The position numbers and the translations under genes were made by a program. Below are positions 41,877 through 49,504 of a DNA stretch of 64,000 nt, piece by piece. Numbering within the stretch: the stretch's first letter is position 1; the number at the start of each line of letters is the position of its first letter. Source of the stretch: Hyphomicrobiales bacterium (GTDB taxonomy: Bacteria; Pseudomonadota; Alphaproteobacteria; Rhizobiales; Beijerinckiaceae); the NCBI GenBank assembly GCA_900473415.1, contig UCLR01000041.1, positions 85,060 to 149,059 on the forward strand, read 5' to 3'. The notes under the pieces were generated by a model. That model saw only the letters and a program-made list of their open reading frames with translations, made no database searches and was not told the origin of the DNA.

Positions 41877-43355
41877 CTATCCATCCATCACGGCGTGCGC
41901 GGCGTGCAGGCCGGAAAGCACGGCAGCCTCGACGCCGGGGCCGGTTGCCATCCCGGCCCCGGCCAGGAACAGCCCGGGAACCGGCGATCTGACCGCCGGA
42001 CACCACTGCCCGCGCGCGGCGCCATAGATGCTGCCGTTCTCCGAGCGGATGTAACGCAGAAAGGTCGGGGGCGCCGCGACCTCGTAATGCAAAATATGGC
42101 GATCGAGCCCTGGCACGACTCTGCCTGCCGCCTCGATCAACCGGCGCGCATGAGCTTCCTTTGCCTGTTCGTACTGCGCTGGCGCCAATCCCAACCAGGG
42201 GCCGGCCTCCGCCTCGGGCAGCAGATGCAACAGGCAGAGCGCCGCGTGTCCCGGCGGCGCGAGGCTGGGATCGAGGACGCTCGGATTGCTCAGGCCGAAA
42301 ACCAGGTCGCCCTGCTTGACGAATACGCGGGCCGGCATGTCCGGCACCGTGGCGAGGCCGAGATTAATCAGGATCGCGGAAGGGCCACGCTGCAACTGCC
42401 GCAATCTCTGCCTATAGCGTGGCGGCAAGTCATAGGTTCCAAGCAGCGTTCCGTGGCTCGAGGCGACATCGGCATTGCTGATCACGACGGGTGCATGCAC
42501 CACTGCCCCCGAGGTCAACTCGACGCCCGCAATCCGCCCCTCACAGAGGGTGAATCGCGTTACACCGGTCTTGAGGCGGATTTTTCCACCATGCCGCTCG
42601 ATCACGCGGCAGAGCAGATCCGGTAGCTTCTGTGCGCCACCGGCAGGATAGAACCCGCCATCGATGTAGTAGCCGAACAGTGGGACCATGTCGGTGAGGC
42701 TGGTCCGTGCCGGATCGTCTGTGACGTATTCCGCCAGCAGGCTGAAGATACCGAGCAGGGTGGGGTTCCGGATGTGGCGCTGCAGGCACTCGCCGTAGGG
42801 GCGGCCCGCGGCGTTCGCGGCATGCGGGAAGAGACGCCGCCATTGCATCTGCTCGGCGAGCGGCAGCTGTGCGATCGGCCGGTAACGCGCAGCTTGCATC
42901 CCGGCATAGAGATCACGGTGGATCAGCCTGACCTCGCCGAGAAAAGCGCGAATGCCAGGCGCCTCTTCGGCGAAGCGCGTGCAGAGAAGCTGCTCGAGGC
43001 CGGCCCAGTCGCGTGGCATGTCGATGACAACGCCATCGACGACGTGGCGATGACGGACCGGCAGCCAGTGCAGCGTCTCGCGCTCGCCCAGCAAGTTGAG
43101 AAGCCGGCTCAGCGGCGCGCCCGGACCGAGTCCGCTGATGTCCTGGACCCCGGCATCGAACACGAAGCGCCGTGCGACGCGATTTCTGTCCCGCGGCTTG
43201 CGGACCCAGGAGGTCATGCAGCCCCCGGGACGATCATGATGCTCGACGACCAGTACCTTGCGGCCTTCGCGCGCAAGCAGGGCCGCAGCGGAAAGCCCTC
43301 CGATACCGGCGCCGACGACGATGACGTCAAAAGCCTGGCTGGTATATTGCCCCAA
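41877..43355 (-). CDS. FAD-dependent CrtI/retinol-saturase-like oxidoreductase
   Basis: A 492-residue flavoprotein of the phytoene desaturase/retinol saturase type. FDVIVVGAGIGGLSAAALLAREGRKVLVVEHHDRPGG is the FAD/NAD Rossmann motif; RLKTGVTRFTLCEGRIAGVELTSGAVVHAPVVISNADV is the middle; VPGLFLAGAGMATGPGVEAAVLSGLHAA closes the FAD site. The only start in place is TTG 43355. It is first in the gene order of the cluster. In carotenoid pathways such enzymes desaturate or isomerise polyenes, so tailoring of the aryl polyene is a fair inference. Confidence 0.85.
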   Translation of the reverse strand: MGQYTSQAFDVIVVGAGIGGLSAAALLAREGRKVLVVEHHDRPGGCMTSWVRKPRDRNRVARRFVFDAGVQDISGLGPGAPLSRLLNLLGERETLHWLPVRHRHVVDGVVIDMPRDWAGLEQLLCTRFAEEAPGIRAFLGEVRLIHRDLYAGMQAARYRPIAQLPLAEQMQWRRLFPHAANAAGRPYGECLQRHIRNPTLLGIFSLLAEYVTDDPARTSLTDMVPLFGYYIDGGFYPAGGAQKLPDLLCRVIERHGGKIRLKTGVTRFTLCEGRIAGVELTSGAVVHAPVVISNADVASSHGTLLGTYDLPPRYRQRLRQLQRGPSAILINLGLATVPDMPARVFVKQGDLVFGLSNPSVLDPSLAPPGHAALCLLHLLPEAEAGPWLGLAPAQYEQAKEAHARRLIEAAGRVVPGLDRHILHYEVAAPPTFLRYIRSENGSIYGAARGQWCPAVRSPVPGLFLAGAGMATGPGVEAAVLSGLHAAHAVMDG

Positions 43356-43729
43356 ACTCGATATCGCCCCGCGCCTATGCGGGCTGGATGCCCAAAGCCG
43401 TCCCTACAGGACAGGCGTTACAGTATACAAGCCATCGAGCGATCAGGCATTGGCTTGGCAGGTTATTTTGGGAAGGAGTGGCAGACGCCAAGTTGATCTA
43501 ACATCGGGGCTCTGCATTTCAGCTTTCGTGCGTCGGTTCGATGTCCGCCTGGCGCGATCCGGCTCCCAGGCGTCTAGGTCGCTCGAAGGCTGGCTAGGGT
43601 CGCTAGCTGACTTCACGGTGTATTGACGGCCCAACAGAAAGGCCCGGCTCGAAACAAATTGAAACGCGCTTGGCGCGGACGACACCGTCAAGCCCGTAAC
43701 AGGCCCTTCGTCGAATGGGAGCCAGCAGC
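43356..43729. promoter_or_regulatory. Spacer with cluster promoter region and first 42-bp repeat copy
   Basis: 374 bases between the divergent oxidoreductase and flavin-reductase-like genes, hence the promoters of both lie here. I see no clear -35/-10 pair. The repeat at 43,561-43,602 is in this gap. No gene is supported. Confidence 0.45.
43561..43602. repeat. 42-bp imperfect direct repeat, copy 1
   Basis: GGCTCCCAGGCGTCTAGGTC at the start, and GAAGGCTGGCTAGGGTCG at the end. It matches 48,122-48,163 in 39 of 42 positions, in the same orientation, and both copies are preceded by TGGCGCG four bases upstream. The two copies enclose 4.5 kb with the fluoride/ion genes. Confidence 0.7.
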
Positions 43730-44368
43730 ATGCAATTTGACGTTCGAGCCATGAAACCAATGGATCGTTATGAACTCTTGCTCGGTACGGTGCTCCCACG
43801 ACCGATCACGATCGTGACGACCCTCTCAGGAAACGGTGTCCTCAATGCCGCGCCGTACAGTTTATTCAATGTAGTCAGTCACGATCCGCCGGTCATCATG
43901 ATTGCCGTGCTGCCGCATCTGGAGCGGCGGCTCAAGGACACTGCGGCCAATGTCTTCGAAACGCGCGAGTTCGTTGTTAATCTCGTGCCTCGCTCGATGG
44001 CAGCGGCCATGAACATTACCAACATCGACGCGCCTGCGGGGACGAACGAATTGACACTCGCGGGCCTTGACGTCACCGCCTCCAAATCTGTGAAGCCGCC
44101 GAGGATTGCGACAAGCCCGACAGCCTTCGAATGCCGGCTATTGACGTCACTATCGTTCAATTCTGACCAGGCCGTCCTATTCGGGGAGGTCATCACCGCC
44201 TTTGTCTCCGACCATCTAGTGATCGATGCCGCCCGCGGCGTTGTTGACACACCACGCCTCGATCTGTTTGGCGCCATGCATGCCGCGCGTTGGTATTGCT
44301 CGACCGCGGACCGCTTCGAGATGGTGCGTCCGACTTGGAAGCAATGGATGGATGAAGGAAGAGTGTAG
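43730..44368 (+). CDS. Flavin reductase family protein
   Basis: A 212-residue FMN-binding split-barrel protein. LLGTVLPRPITIVTTLSGNGVLNAAPYSLFNVVSHDPPVIMIAV is the flavin-binding motif region, then ETREFVVNLVPRSMAAAMN. Homologues reduce flavin or are coupled to monooxygenases. The start is ATG 43730 behind GGGAG. Divergent from the polyene operon; whether it serves it or the ion block is unclear. Confidence 0.85.
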   Translation: MQFDVRAMKPMDRYELLLGTVLPRPITIVTTLSGNGVLNAAPYSLFNVVSHDPPVIMIAVLPHLERRLKDTAANVFETREFVVNLVPRSMAAAMNITNIDAPAGTNELTLAGLDVTASKSVKPPRIATSPTAFECRLLTSLSFNSDQAVLFGEVITAFVSDHLVIDAARGVVDTPRLDLFGAMHAARWYCSTADRFEMVRPTWKQWMDEGRV

Positions 44369-44536
44369 TGCCTCTTGAAGACCGCTCTGGGTCGAACGCT
44401 GCCATCCATCTAGTGAGAGCTGAACGTCCGGTTTCGGGTCGCGGGCAAACGTCCGCTCCTGGCGCGCTTCGGATACCGACCGACAATGCCGTTTGCGTCA
44501 TTTTGATTGGCAAGCGCGCTTGAGTCGCTAATTTGA

Positions 44537-44592
44537 GGGCACGGGGATGGGGTTCCCCCGAAACCGCCCGCCGTGGGCTGATGACTCCTATC
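44537..44592 (+). ncRNA. Fluoride riboswitch (crcB motif)
   Basis: Bases 44,542-44,564 read CGGGGATGGGGTTCCCCC followed by GAAAC, matching the GATGG-GTTC-CC-AAC core of the crcB motif, then ACCGCC (44,563-44,568), and after a short stem GCTGATGACTCCTA (44,577-44,590), the conserved 3' segment. The aptamer lies 65 bases before crcB. Fluoride binding should raise crcB expression; the control mechanism (terminator or RBS) cannot be fixed by eye. Confidence 0.9.
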
Positions 44593-44657
44593 AACGAAGC
44601 GGCACGCATCCGGCCACGCGCTGGAGGATGCCTGCCGCCGTCGATGGGAGCGCGAAG

Positions 44658-45089
44658 ATGTCCTTCTCCACCTGCGTCATCGTCATGGTCGGCGGCGCCG
44701 TCGGGACGCTGGCCCGATACCTCGTCTCCGGTTGGGCCCTGCCGATAAGCAGGGACCTGCCCTGGGGCACCGTCCTCATCAACGTCACCGGCTCGTTCGT
44801 CATCGGCCTTTTCGGCACGCTGACGCTGGCGAGCGGTCGCTTTCCGGCGTCCGATAACCTACGTCTGTTCGTGATGGTGGGACTGTGCGGGGGCTACACG
44901 ACATTCTCTTCCTTCAGCCTCCAGACCCTCGACCTCATGCGGAGCGGCGCGATGCTGAGGGCCTCGCTCAACATCGTCCTGTCGGTCGCGCTTTGCGTTG
45001 GCGCGGTCGCGCTCGGGCACGTCGTGGCCGCCGGGTTCGCCAACGACGCGGTGCCCATCGCCCAGGCCGCCATCGAGGAGGAGAGCTGA
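44658..45089 (+). CDS. crcB: Fluoride channel CrcB/Fluc
   Basis: A 143-residue four-helix Fluc protein. GGAVGTLARYLVSGWAL at the start, LPWGTVLINVTGSFVIGLFGTL with the conserved Asn, and GLCGGYTTFSSFSLQTLDL with the Gly-Tyr-Thr-Thr-Phe-Ser box are all typical. It exports fluoride passively as an antiparallel dimer. The fluoride riboswitch upstream confirms the role. ATG 44658 was chosen because it gives family length; GGGAG lies before it. Confidence 0.95.
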   Translation: MSFSTCVIVMVGGAVGTLARYLVSGWALPISRDLPWGTVLINVTGSFVIGLFGTLTLASGRFPASDNLRLFVMVGLCGGYTTFSSFSLQTLDLMRSGAMLRASLNIVLSVALCVGAVALGHVVAAGFANDAVPIAQAAIEEES

Positions 45090-45295
45090 TGCCGATCCTC
45101 CTCAAGACACCGACGACCGGCAAATCCTGGAAAGTCTGGTACGCTTGGCGGCCCGTGTTCCCCATCGACGACCATGGCGCCTTCTGGCTGGAGGACGTCT
45201 GGCATCGCAGGCACCCGCAAACCGGGCGCCACGAATACCGCAGCTTCCGGACCGAGGCCGCCAAGCTCCGGGAACTGTTGGCCCGGGCGCTCTAG
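45089..45295 (+). CDS. Hypothetical small protein coupled to crcB
   Basis: A 68-residue protein (MPILLKTPTTGKSWKVWYAWRPVFPIDDHGAFWLEDVWHRRHPQTGRHEYRSF). The ATG overlaps the crcB stop in TGATG, so the two are translationally coupled. Rich in Trp and His/Arg; no domain recognised. It may be part of the fluoride response, by context only. Confidence 0.6.
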   Translation: MPILLKTPTTGKSWKVWYAWRPVFPIDDHGAFWLEDVWHRRHPQTGRHEYRSFRTEAAKLRELLARAL

Positions 45296-45297
45296 CC

Positions 45298-45855
45298 CTA
45301 CGACGGGTCGGGCGGCCGGTTCTCCTCCTGGGCTGCGAACACGTGGTGGGCGTAGGCGTCGAGGACGCCCTCCGACCGTGTCAGCCGCTCGGCCGCCTCC
45401 TCAGCCCGCTGCGCCTTGCAGAAATCGAGCTTCTGGATCTTGGCGATCCAGGTCTTGAACTTGGTCAGCTCCTGCTCGTTCTCCTCCAGCTCGGCGAAGG
45501 TGAAGTGCTTGACGCGGGTCTCTTCCGCGATCTCCTCCTCGAAGGCGACGCACTTCTCGATGAACTCTTTGTACTCGTCGTCCCGGTCGGCGTTGAACCG
45601 GGCGATGATCTTCTCCTGCTGCTTTTGGTCGAGCCCGACCGTTGCCAGCAGCAAGGCTTCGCCATCGGCCTCGGCGATCTCGTTCTCCAGCATCTTCAGC
45701 CGCCGCACGTGGTCGTCGGTCTTCGGCAGCACGCAGACGCCGCCCTGCAGGTACACGGCCCCCATGCCCTTGAGCTTGCGCCAGATCGAGACCCGCTTTC
45801 GGGCGGGCTCGGGAGGCACCTTATACGTCAGCAGAACCCATTCGAGCGCGGACAT
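45298..45855 (-). CDS. ChrB N-terminal-domain-like protein
   Basis: A 185-residue protein matching the N-terminal part of chromate resistance protein ChrB (WVLLTYKVPPEPARKRVSIWRKLKGMGAVYLQGGVCVLPKTDDHVRRLKMLENEIAEADGEALLLATVGL). In full ChrB a longer C-terminal part follows; here the protein ends earlier after a helical ECVAFEEEIAEETRVKHFTFAELEENEQELTKF segment. No chrA transporter is nearby. It ends 3 bases from the crcB-coupled gene on the opposite strand. Confidence 0.8.
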   Translation of the reverse strand: MSALEWVLLTYKVPPEPARKRVSIWRKLKGMGAVYLQGGVCVLPKTDDHVRRLKMLENEIAEADGEALLLATVGLDQKQQEKIIARFNADRDDEYKEFIEKCVAFEEEIAEETRVKHFTFAELEENEQELTKFKTWIAKIQKLDFCKAQRAEEAAERLTRSEGVLDAYAHHVFAAQEENRPPDPS

Positions 45856-45978
45856 CGTACCTCTTGTCTGTTACGGTCGTTACAAATAGAACGCTTGGAT
45901 ATCTTGCAACAATCCATACCACCGCTGCCTCGCCGACGCACCCTCCGCTGCGCCGCCCACGAAACGAAGGACACCACC

Positions 45979-46725
45979 ATGATCACATGGGCGACAGCCG
46001 CTCCAGCAATATCCGCGACCTTCCTGGCCTCCATCGTCGAGGTCGTCGAGGCCTTCACCATCGTCCTCGCCGTCGGCACCGTGCAGGGCTGGCGGCCCGC
46101 TTTGACCGGGACCGCGGCAGGCCTCAGCGTCCTTGGGCTTCTGGTCCTGGCGCTAGGACCCGTGATCAACCGCATCCCGCTCCAGAGCCTACAACTCGTC
46201 ATCGGCATCCTGCTCCTGCTCTTCGGCCTGCGCTGGCTCCGGAAGGCCATCCTACGGGCCGCCGGGATCATTGCCCTGCATGATGAGGATCTCGCCTTCG
46301 CTAAGGAGACCGCGAGCCTGACGGATGCGGCACGTCGCGACGCCACGCGGCGCAATTGGATCGCCGGTCTTGCCGCCTTCAAGGCGGTCGTGCTGGAGGG
46401 CGTCGAGGTCGTGTTCGTCGTCATCGCCGTCGGCGCCGGACGAGGCCTGCTCTGGCCCGCCGCCATGGGCGCCCTCGCGGCCTGCCTGCTCGTCCTGGCG
46501 ATCGGGTTCGCGGTCCATAAACCACTGTCGCGCGTGCCCGAGAACACCCTCAAGTTCGGCGTCGGCGTGATGCTGTCGGCCTTCGGGGTCTACTGGACCG
46601 GTGAAGGGCTGGGCGTCGCCTGGCCGGGCCACGACTTTGCCATCCTCGGTCTCGGCGTCGTCTTCCTCGCGGTCGGTCTCGCGCTGGTTCCCATCGCCCG
46701 TCCTTCGCAGGAGATCCCCCGATGA
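45979..46725 (+). CDS. COG4280-like integral membrane protein
   Basis: A 248-residue membrane protein with about seven helices arranged as two related halves. Each half has an acidic helix: ATFLASIVEVVEAFTIVLAVG in the first and GLAAFKAVVLEGVEVVFVVIAVG in the second. The paired E-x-x-E motifs in membrane helices are like those of the FTR1 and GDT1 cation carriers, so metal cation transport is possible but unproven. ATG 45979. First of a three-gene operon with a small membrane protein and a PAP2 phosphatase. Confidence 0.75.
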   Translation: MITWATAAPAISATFLASIVEVVEAFTIVLAVGTVQGWRPALTGTAAGLSVLGLLVLALGPVINRIPLQSLQLVIGILLLLFGLRWLRKAILRAAGIIALHDEDLAFAKETASLTDAARRDATRRNWIAGLAAFKAVVLEGVEVVFVVIAVGAGRGLLWPAAMGALAACLLVLAIGFAVHKPLSRVPENTLKFGVGVMLSAFGVYWTGEGLGVAWPGHDFAILGLGVVFLAVGLALVPIARPSQEIPR

Positions 46726-46928
46726 ACATCATTCGTCTTATCCTCCGCGAGTTCATCGGCTTGTTCGTCGATGACGAGATGCTGGCCGTCTCGATCCTCG
46801 CCGTCGTCGCGGGCTGCTGGCTCCTGGCGCACTACGTCCACGACACCTCGTTCACGATCGGAGCCCTGCTGGTGATCGGCTGCGTCGGCGTCCTGCTCTC
46901 CAGTGTCGTCCAGGGAGCCAGGCGATGA
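46722..46928 (+). CDS. Small two-helix membrane protein
   Basis: A 68-residue protein with two hydrophobic helices (MLAVSILAVVAGCWLLAHYV and FTIGALLVIGCVGVLLSSVV). ATGA overlaps both with the preceding stop and with the next start, so it is tightly coupled. Function unknown, perhaps a small subunit of the transporter. Confidence 0.65.
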   Translation: MNIIRLILREFIGLFVDDEMLAVSILAVVAGCWLLAHYVHDTSFTIGALLVIGCVGVLLSSVVQGARR

Positions 46929-47572
46929 GCCGTCGCTCCGCATCGGTCGTCATCTGTGCGGTGGCGGCGGCCTGCATCGCCACCCTGGCTTGGGGGCTCG
47001 TCCAGGGCCGCATCCAAGCCTTCGACCAGGCAGTGTTAGGAGTCTTCCGGACCGGCGTCGACCAGGCCGGCGTCATCGGTCCGCCCTGGGTCCAGGAGCT
47101 TGGCCGCGACATCACTGCGGTCGGCAGCCTCGCCATCCTCGGCTTCATCGCGGCGACGATGCTGGGCTACTTTCTAATCGCCGGTCGGCGCAGGGACGCG
47201 ATCCGGCATTGTCTGACGCTGGTCGTGAGCGTGGTTGGCGCCTTCGGCCTGAAGCAAATCTTCAATCGGCCACGGCCCGACCTGCCGGCTCTGGCCCGGG
47301 TCTTCACGCCAAGCTTCCCGAGCGGGCACGCGACGATCTCGGCGGCGCTCTTCGTTTCGATCACCATCCTTGTCGCGGAGGGATCGGCCAACCGGGCAAT
47401 CAAGGCGTACGCGATCGCCGTCTCTGTCTTCGCTATCGTCGCCGTTGGCATCAGCCGCATCTATCTCGGCGTCCATTACCCCAGCGATGTCGTCTCGGGA
47501 TGGTGCGTCGGCGTGATCGCGGCCCTCGTCTCCAACGAAGTCGCTGGCGGGCGGGCCGCTGATGAACATTGA
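46925..47572 (+). CDS. PAP2-family membrane phosphatase
   Basis: A 215-residue PAP2 protein. The three signature motifs are KQIFNRPRPD (residues about 113-122), PSFPSGHATIS (about 135-145) and ISRIYLGVHYPSDV (about 178-191), with the catalytic His residues in the second and third. Such enzymes remove phosphate from lipid or isoprenoid phosphates. Third gene of the operon, 4-base overlap. Confidence 0.92.
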   Translation: MSRRSASVVICAVAAACIATLAWGLVQGRIQAFDQAVLGVFRTGVDQAGVIGPPWVQELGRDITAVGSLAILGFIAATMLGYFLIAGRRRDAIRHCLTLVVSVVGAFGLKQIFNRPRPDLPALARVFTPSFPSGHATISAALFVSITILVAEGSANRAIKAYAIAVSVFAIVAVGISRIYLGVHYPSDVVSGWCVGVIAALVSNEVAGGRAADEH

Positions 47573-47691
47573 TCGCAGAGCCGATCATGAACGTCTGCTT
47601 TGTGGCCGGGCTCACAGGACTCGGTGTAGGCGCCGTTGGTCTTCAGCCGGGCCGCCACGTCCGCCTTGCCAGGGACCTGACCCTTGCTCCA

Positions 47692-47988
47692 TCAAATGCC
47701 TTCGATGATGCGAATGTCGCGCTCCGCTCCCGTTCCGAGCGCCCTGAGCGCTTCCTGATAAGCCGAGCTATCATGTGCTGCTTTCGCCTGTTCGACAGAA
47801 TCGAACTCGATCACTACCGTTCGCTGTAGCAGACCTTCCTCATAGAGGTGGCTCGGCATCCCCCGCGCCAGAATTCGACCGCCTGCTGCTACGATCGCAG
47901 GACCACTTAGCTTGGCATATTCAGCCAACGCGTCCGGATTGTTGACCGAGCGATAAGCGGCGACCCCACCTGCTGTAAACGGCTTCAT
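47692..47988 (-). CDS. DUF1330 protein
   Basis: A 98-residue DUF1330 family protein (AAYRSVNNPDALAEYAKLSGPAIVAAGGRILARG ... VVIEFDSVEQAKAAHDSSAYQEAL). It has the ferredoxin-like Dabb-type fold. Biochemical role is unknown. Convergent with the PAP2 gene. Confidence 0.85.
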   Translation of the reverse strand: MKPFTAGGVAAYRSVNNPDALAEYAKLSGPAIVAAGGRILARGMPSHLYEEGLLQRTVVIEFDSVEQAKAAHDSSAYQEALRALGTGAERDIRIIEGI

Positions 47989-48121
47989 TCAACGGGACGC
48001 AACACGATACTTATCTGGCCTAAGCGCAATGCCTGCAACGGATCGGGAGCCGAAGCCAGTCTAGATCGTCGGCAACGTCTGCTTTGGGGCTGCTGGCTTG
48101 AGTCCGCTTCTGGCGCGGGTA

Positions 48122-48163
48122 GGCTCCCAGGCGTCTAGGTCCCTTGAAGGCTGGCTAGCGTCG
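48122..48163. repeat. 42-bp imperfect direct repeat, copy 2
   Basis: Same unit as 43,561-43,602 with 3 mismatches. The neighbourhood 47,989-48,261 also holds related pieces (AACGTCTGCTTTGGGG, GTCCGCTTCTGGCGCG, GAACGTCCGCTTTTCGGGGG). A similar GAACGTCCGGTTTCGGGTC lies at 44,422-44,440. No gene is supported in this 273-base gap. Confidence 0.65.
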
Positions 48164-48261
48164 GGTGCGGATGCTCTCCATGTAAACATCGAACGTCCGC
48201 TTTTCGGGGGACGAATTTGAAGGGTCCCGCCGGATGTACTGTAGGCGCGCCTTCCTAAATC

Positions 48262-49185
48262 TCACGTCCCGCGAATAAAATGAGGCAATTTCCGAATTTC
48301 CTGGACAATCTTGTCGGCCAGGCTCCGAGCCGCGGGCGAAAGCTTCTGCCTGGGTAATGTTATAAGTGCCATGCTTCGCGTAACGCACGGCTCGGTTAGA
48401 TTGAGCACCGTCGTCGTCGTGAGATTGGCCCTATCCAGGCGGGACGCTGGCAGTACCGCGACGCCTAGACCAGCTTCAGCCATCGCAAGCACCGTATCGG
48501 CATGGATGAACTGGTATCGTGTCGACACCTCAAGTCCTTGCGTCCGCATGGCATCCTCCAAGACCCTGCGCACAGCTGTTCCTTTGGTCTGCACAAGCAT
48601 CGGGAAGCGCGACAGCTCGGCCAGCGTCATGCTGTCGCGAGGGCGATCGAGAAAATTGCGAGGTACCAGAGCCTGGAGGTGCTCCACCATGATGGTCGTG
48701 AAGTCGAAAGCCGGGCCCTCCTCCACTGGCCCGACCGCGAAATCGACCTCCTTGTTCCGAAGAGCCTCATAGAGATCGCGCGAGGTCAGCTCCCTGACCG
48801 TAACCGCGATGCCCGGATTGGCGTGGACGAACGCAGTCAGGATCGGCGGCAGATAGATCGAAGCCATGTGCGACGAGCAGGCCAATGATAGTTGCCCACG
48901 TTTCGCATCGCCTTCTTCGCGGATGTGGCGAAGCCCGAGATTGATTTCGTAGAATGCCTTCCGCGCACTGTCGTAAAGATGCTGGCCTTCTGGTGTCAGC
49001 GTCACGCTACGCGTGGTTCTTTCGAAAAGACTAACGCCGATCTGCGCCTCGATCTGCGCGATCTGAGCGCTGACCGCAGAATGCGAGCGGTTGAGCGCGT
49101 CAGCGGCAGCCCGGAAGCTGGCCTTTTCCGCGACGACCAGGAAGGTTTGAAGCACCTTTAGATTGATGCTGCCGATGACGTCCAC
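48262..49185 (-). CDS. LysR-family regulator of the catabolic/ABC operon
   Basis: A 307-residue LysR-type regulator from GTG 49185. HTH in LKVLQTFLVVAEKASFRAAADALNRSHSAVSAQIAQIEAQIGVSLFERTTRSVTLTPEG, and an effector domain with GQLSLACSSHMASIYLPPILTAFVHANPGIAVTVREL. It is divergent from the dehydrogenase-racemase-ABC operon and very likely its regulator. Confidence 0.9.
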   Translation of the reverse strand: MDVIGSINLKVLQTFLVVAEKASFRAAADALNRSHSAVSAQIAQIEAQIGVSLFERTTRSVTLTPEGQHLYDSARKAFYEINLGLRHIREEGDAKRGQLSLACSSHMASIYLPPILTAFVHANPGIAVTVRELTSRDLYEALRNKEVDFAVGPVEEGPAFDFTTIMVEHLQALVPRNFLDRPRDSMTLAELSRFPMLVQTKGTAVRRVLEDAMRTQGLEVSTRYQFIHADTVLAMAEAGLGVAVLPASRLDRANLTTTTVLNLTEPCVTRSMALITLPRQKLSPAARSLADKIVQEIRKLPHFIRGT

Positions 49186-49504
49186 GCGTTACTCCCCGAC
49201 TGGTCTGAATAACTGACCAATCTGTATGATTTTGCGAATTGTTTTACCAGACGGGAGCGATACGGTTTTCCGCTCGCAACGCGTGTTGCGGATGAAGCTG
49301 GCTTGACGAAACGGCTCGGCACATCTGGCGGGAGGATGGATGGAAACGCAGATGAACGGCGCGAATCGCCCTGTGGTCGTCCTGCTGAGCGTTCGACGCT
49401 CGCAGCGACCCCGAACTTGCTGACGCGCCTTGGAAGTCTAGCGTTGGCTCTCCACCGAACTGCGGATTGCAGCCATTCCTCTTACCGAATGCGGTCAAAG
49501 CTCA
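49186..49504. promoter_or_regulatory. Divergent promoter region of LysR and catabolic operon
   Basis: 319 bases without a gene. CGCAAC (49,275-49,280) and GTTGCG (49,285-49,290) form a perfect dyad with a 4-base spacer. T-N11-A-type pieces, as bound by LysR proteins, occur near 49,210. An AT-rich patch (49,216-49,245) may hold the LysR promoter. The operon start is 200 bases further, so its leader may be long. Confidence 0.4.

Noticed and set aside
45979..46725. FTR1 iron permease
   Set aside because: The acidic motifs are E-x-x-E but the REGLE signature of FTR1 is absent; only a general COG4280-like label is safe.
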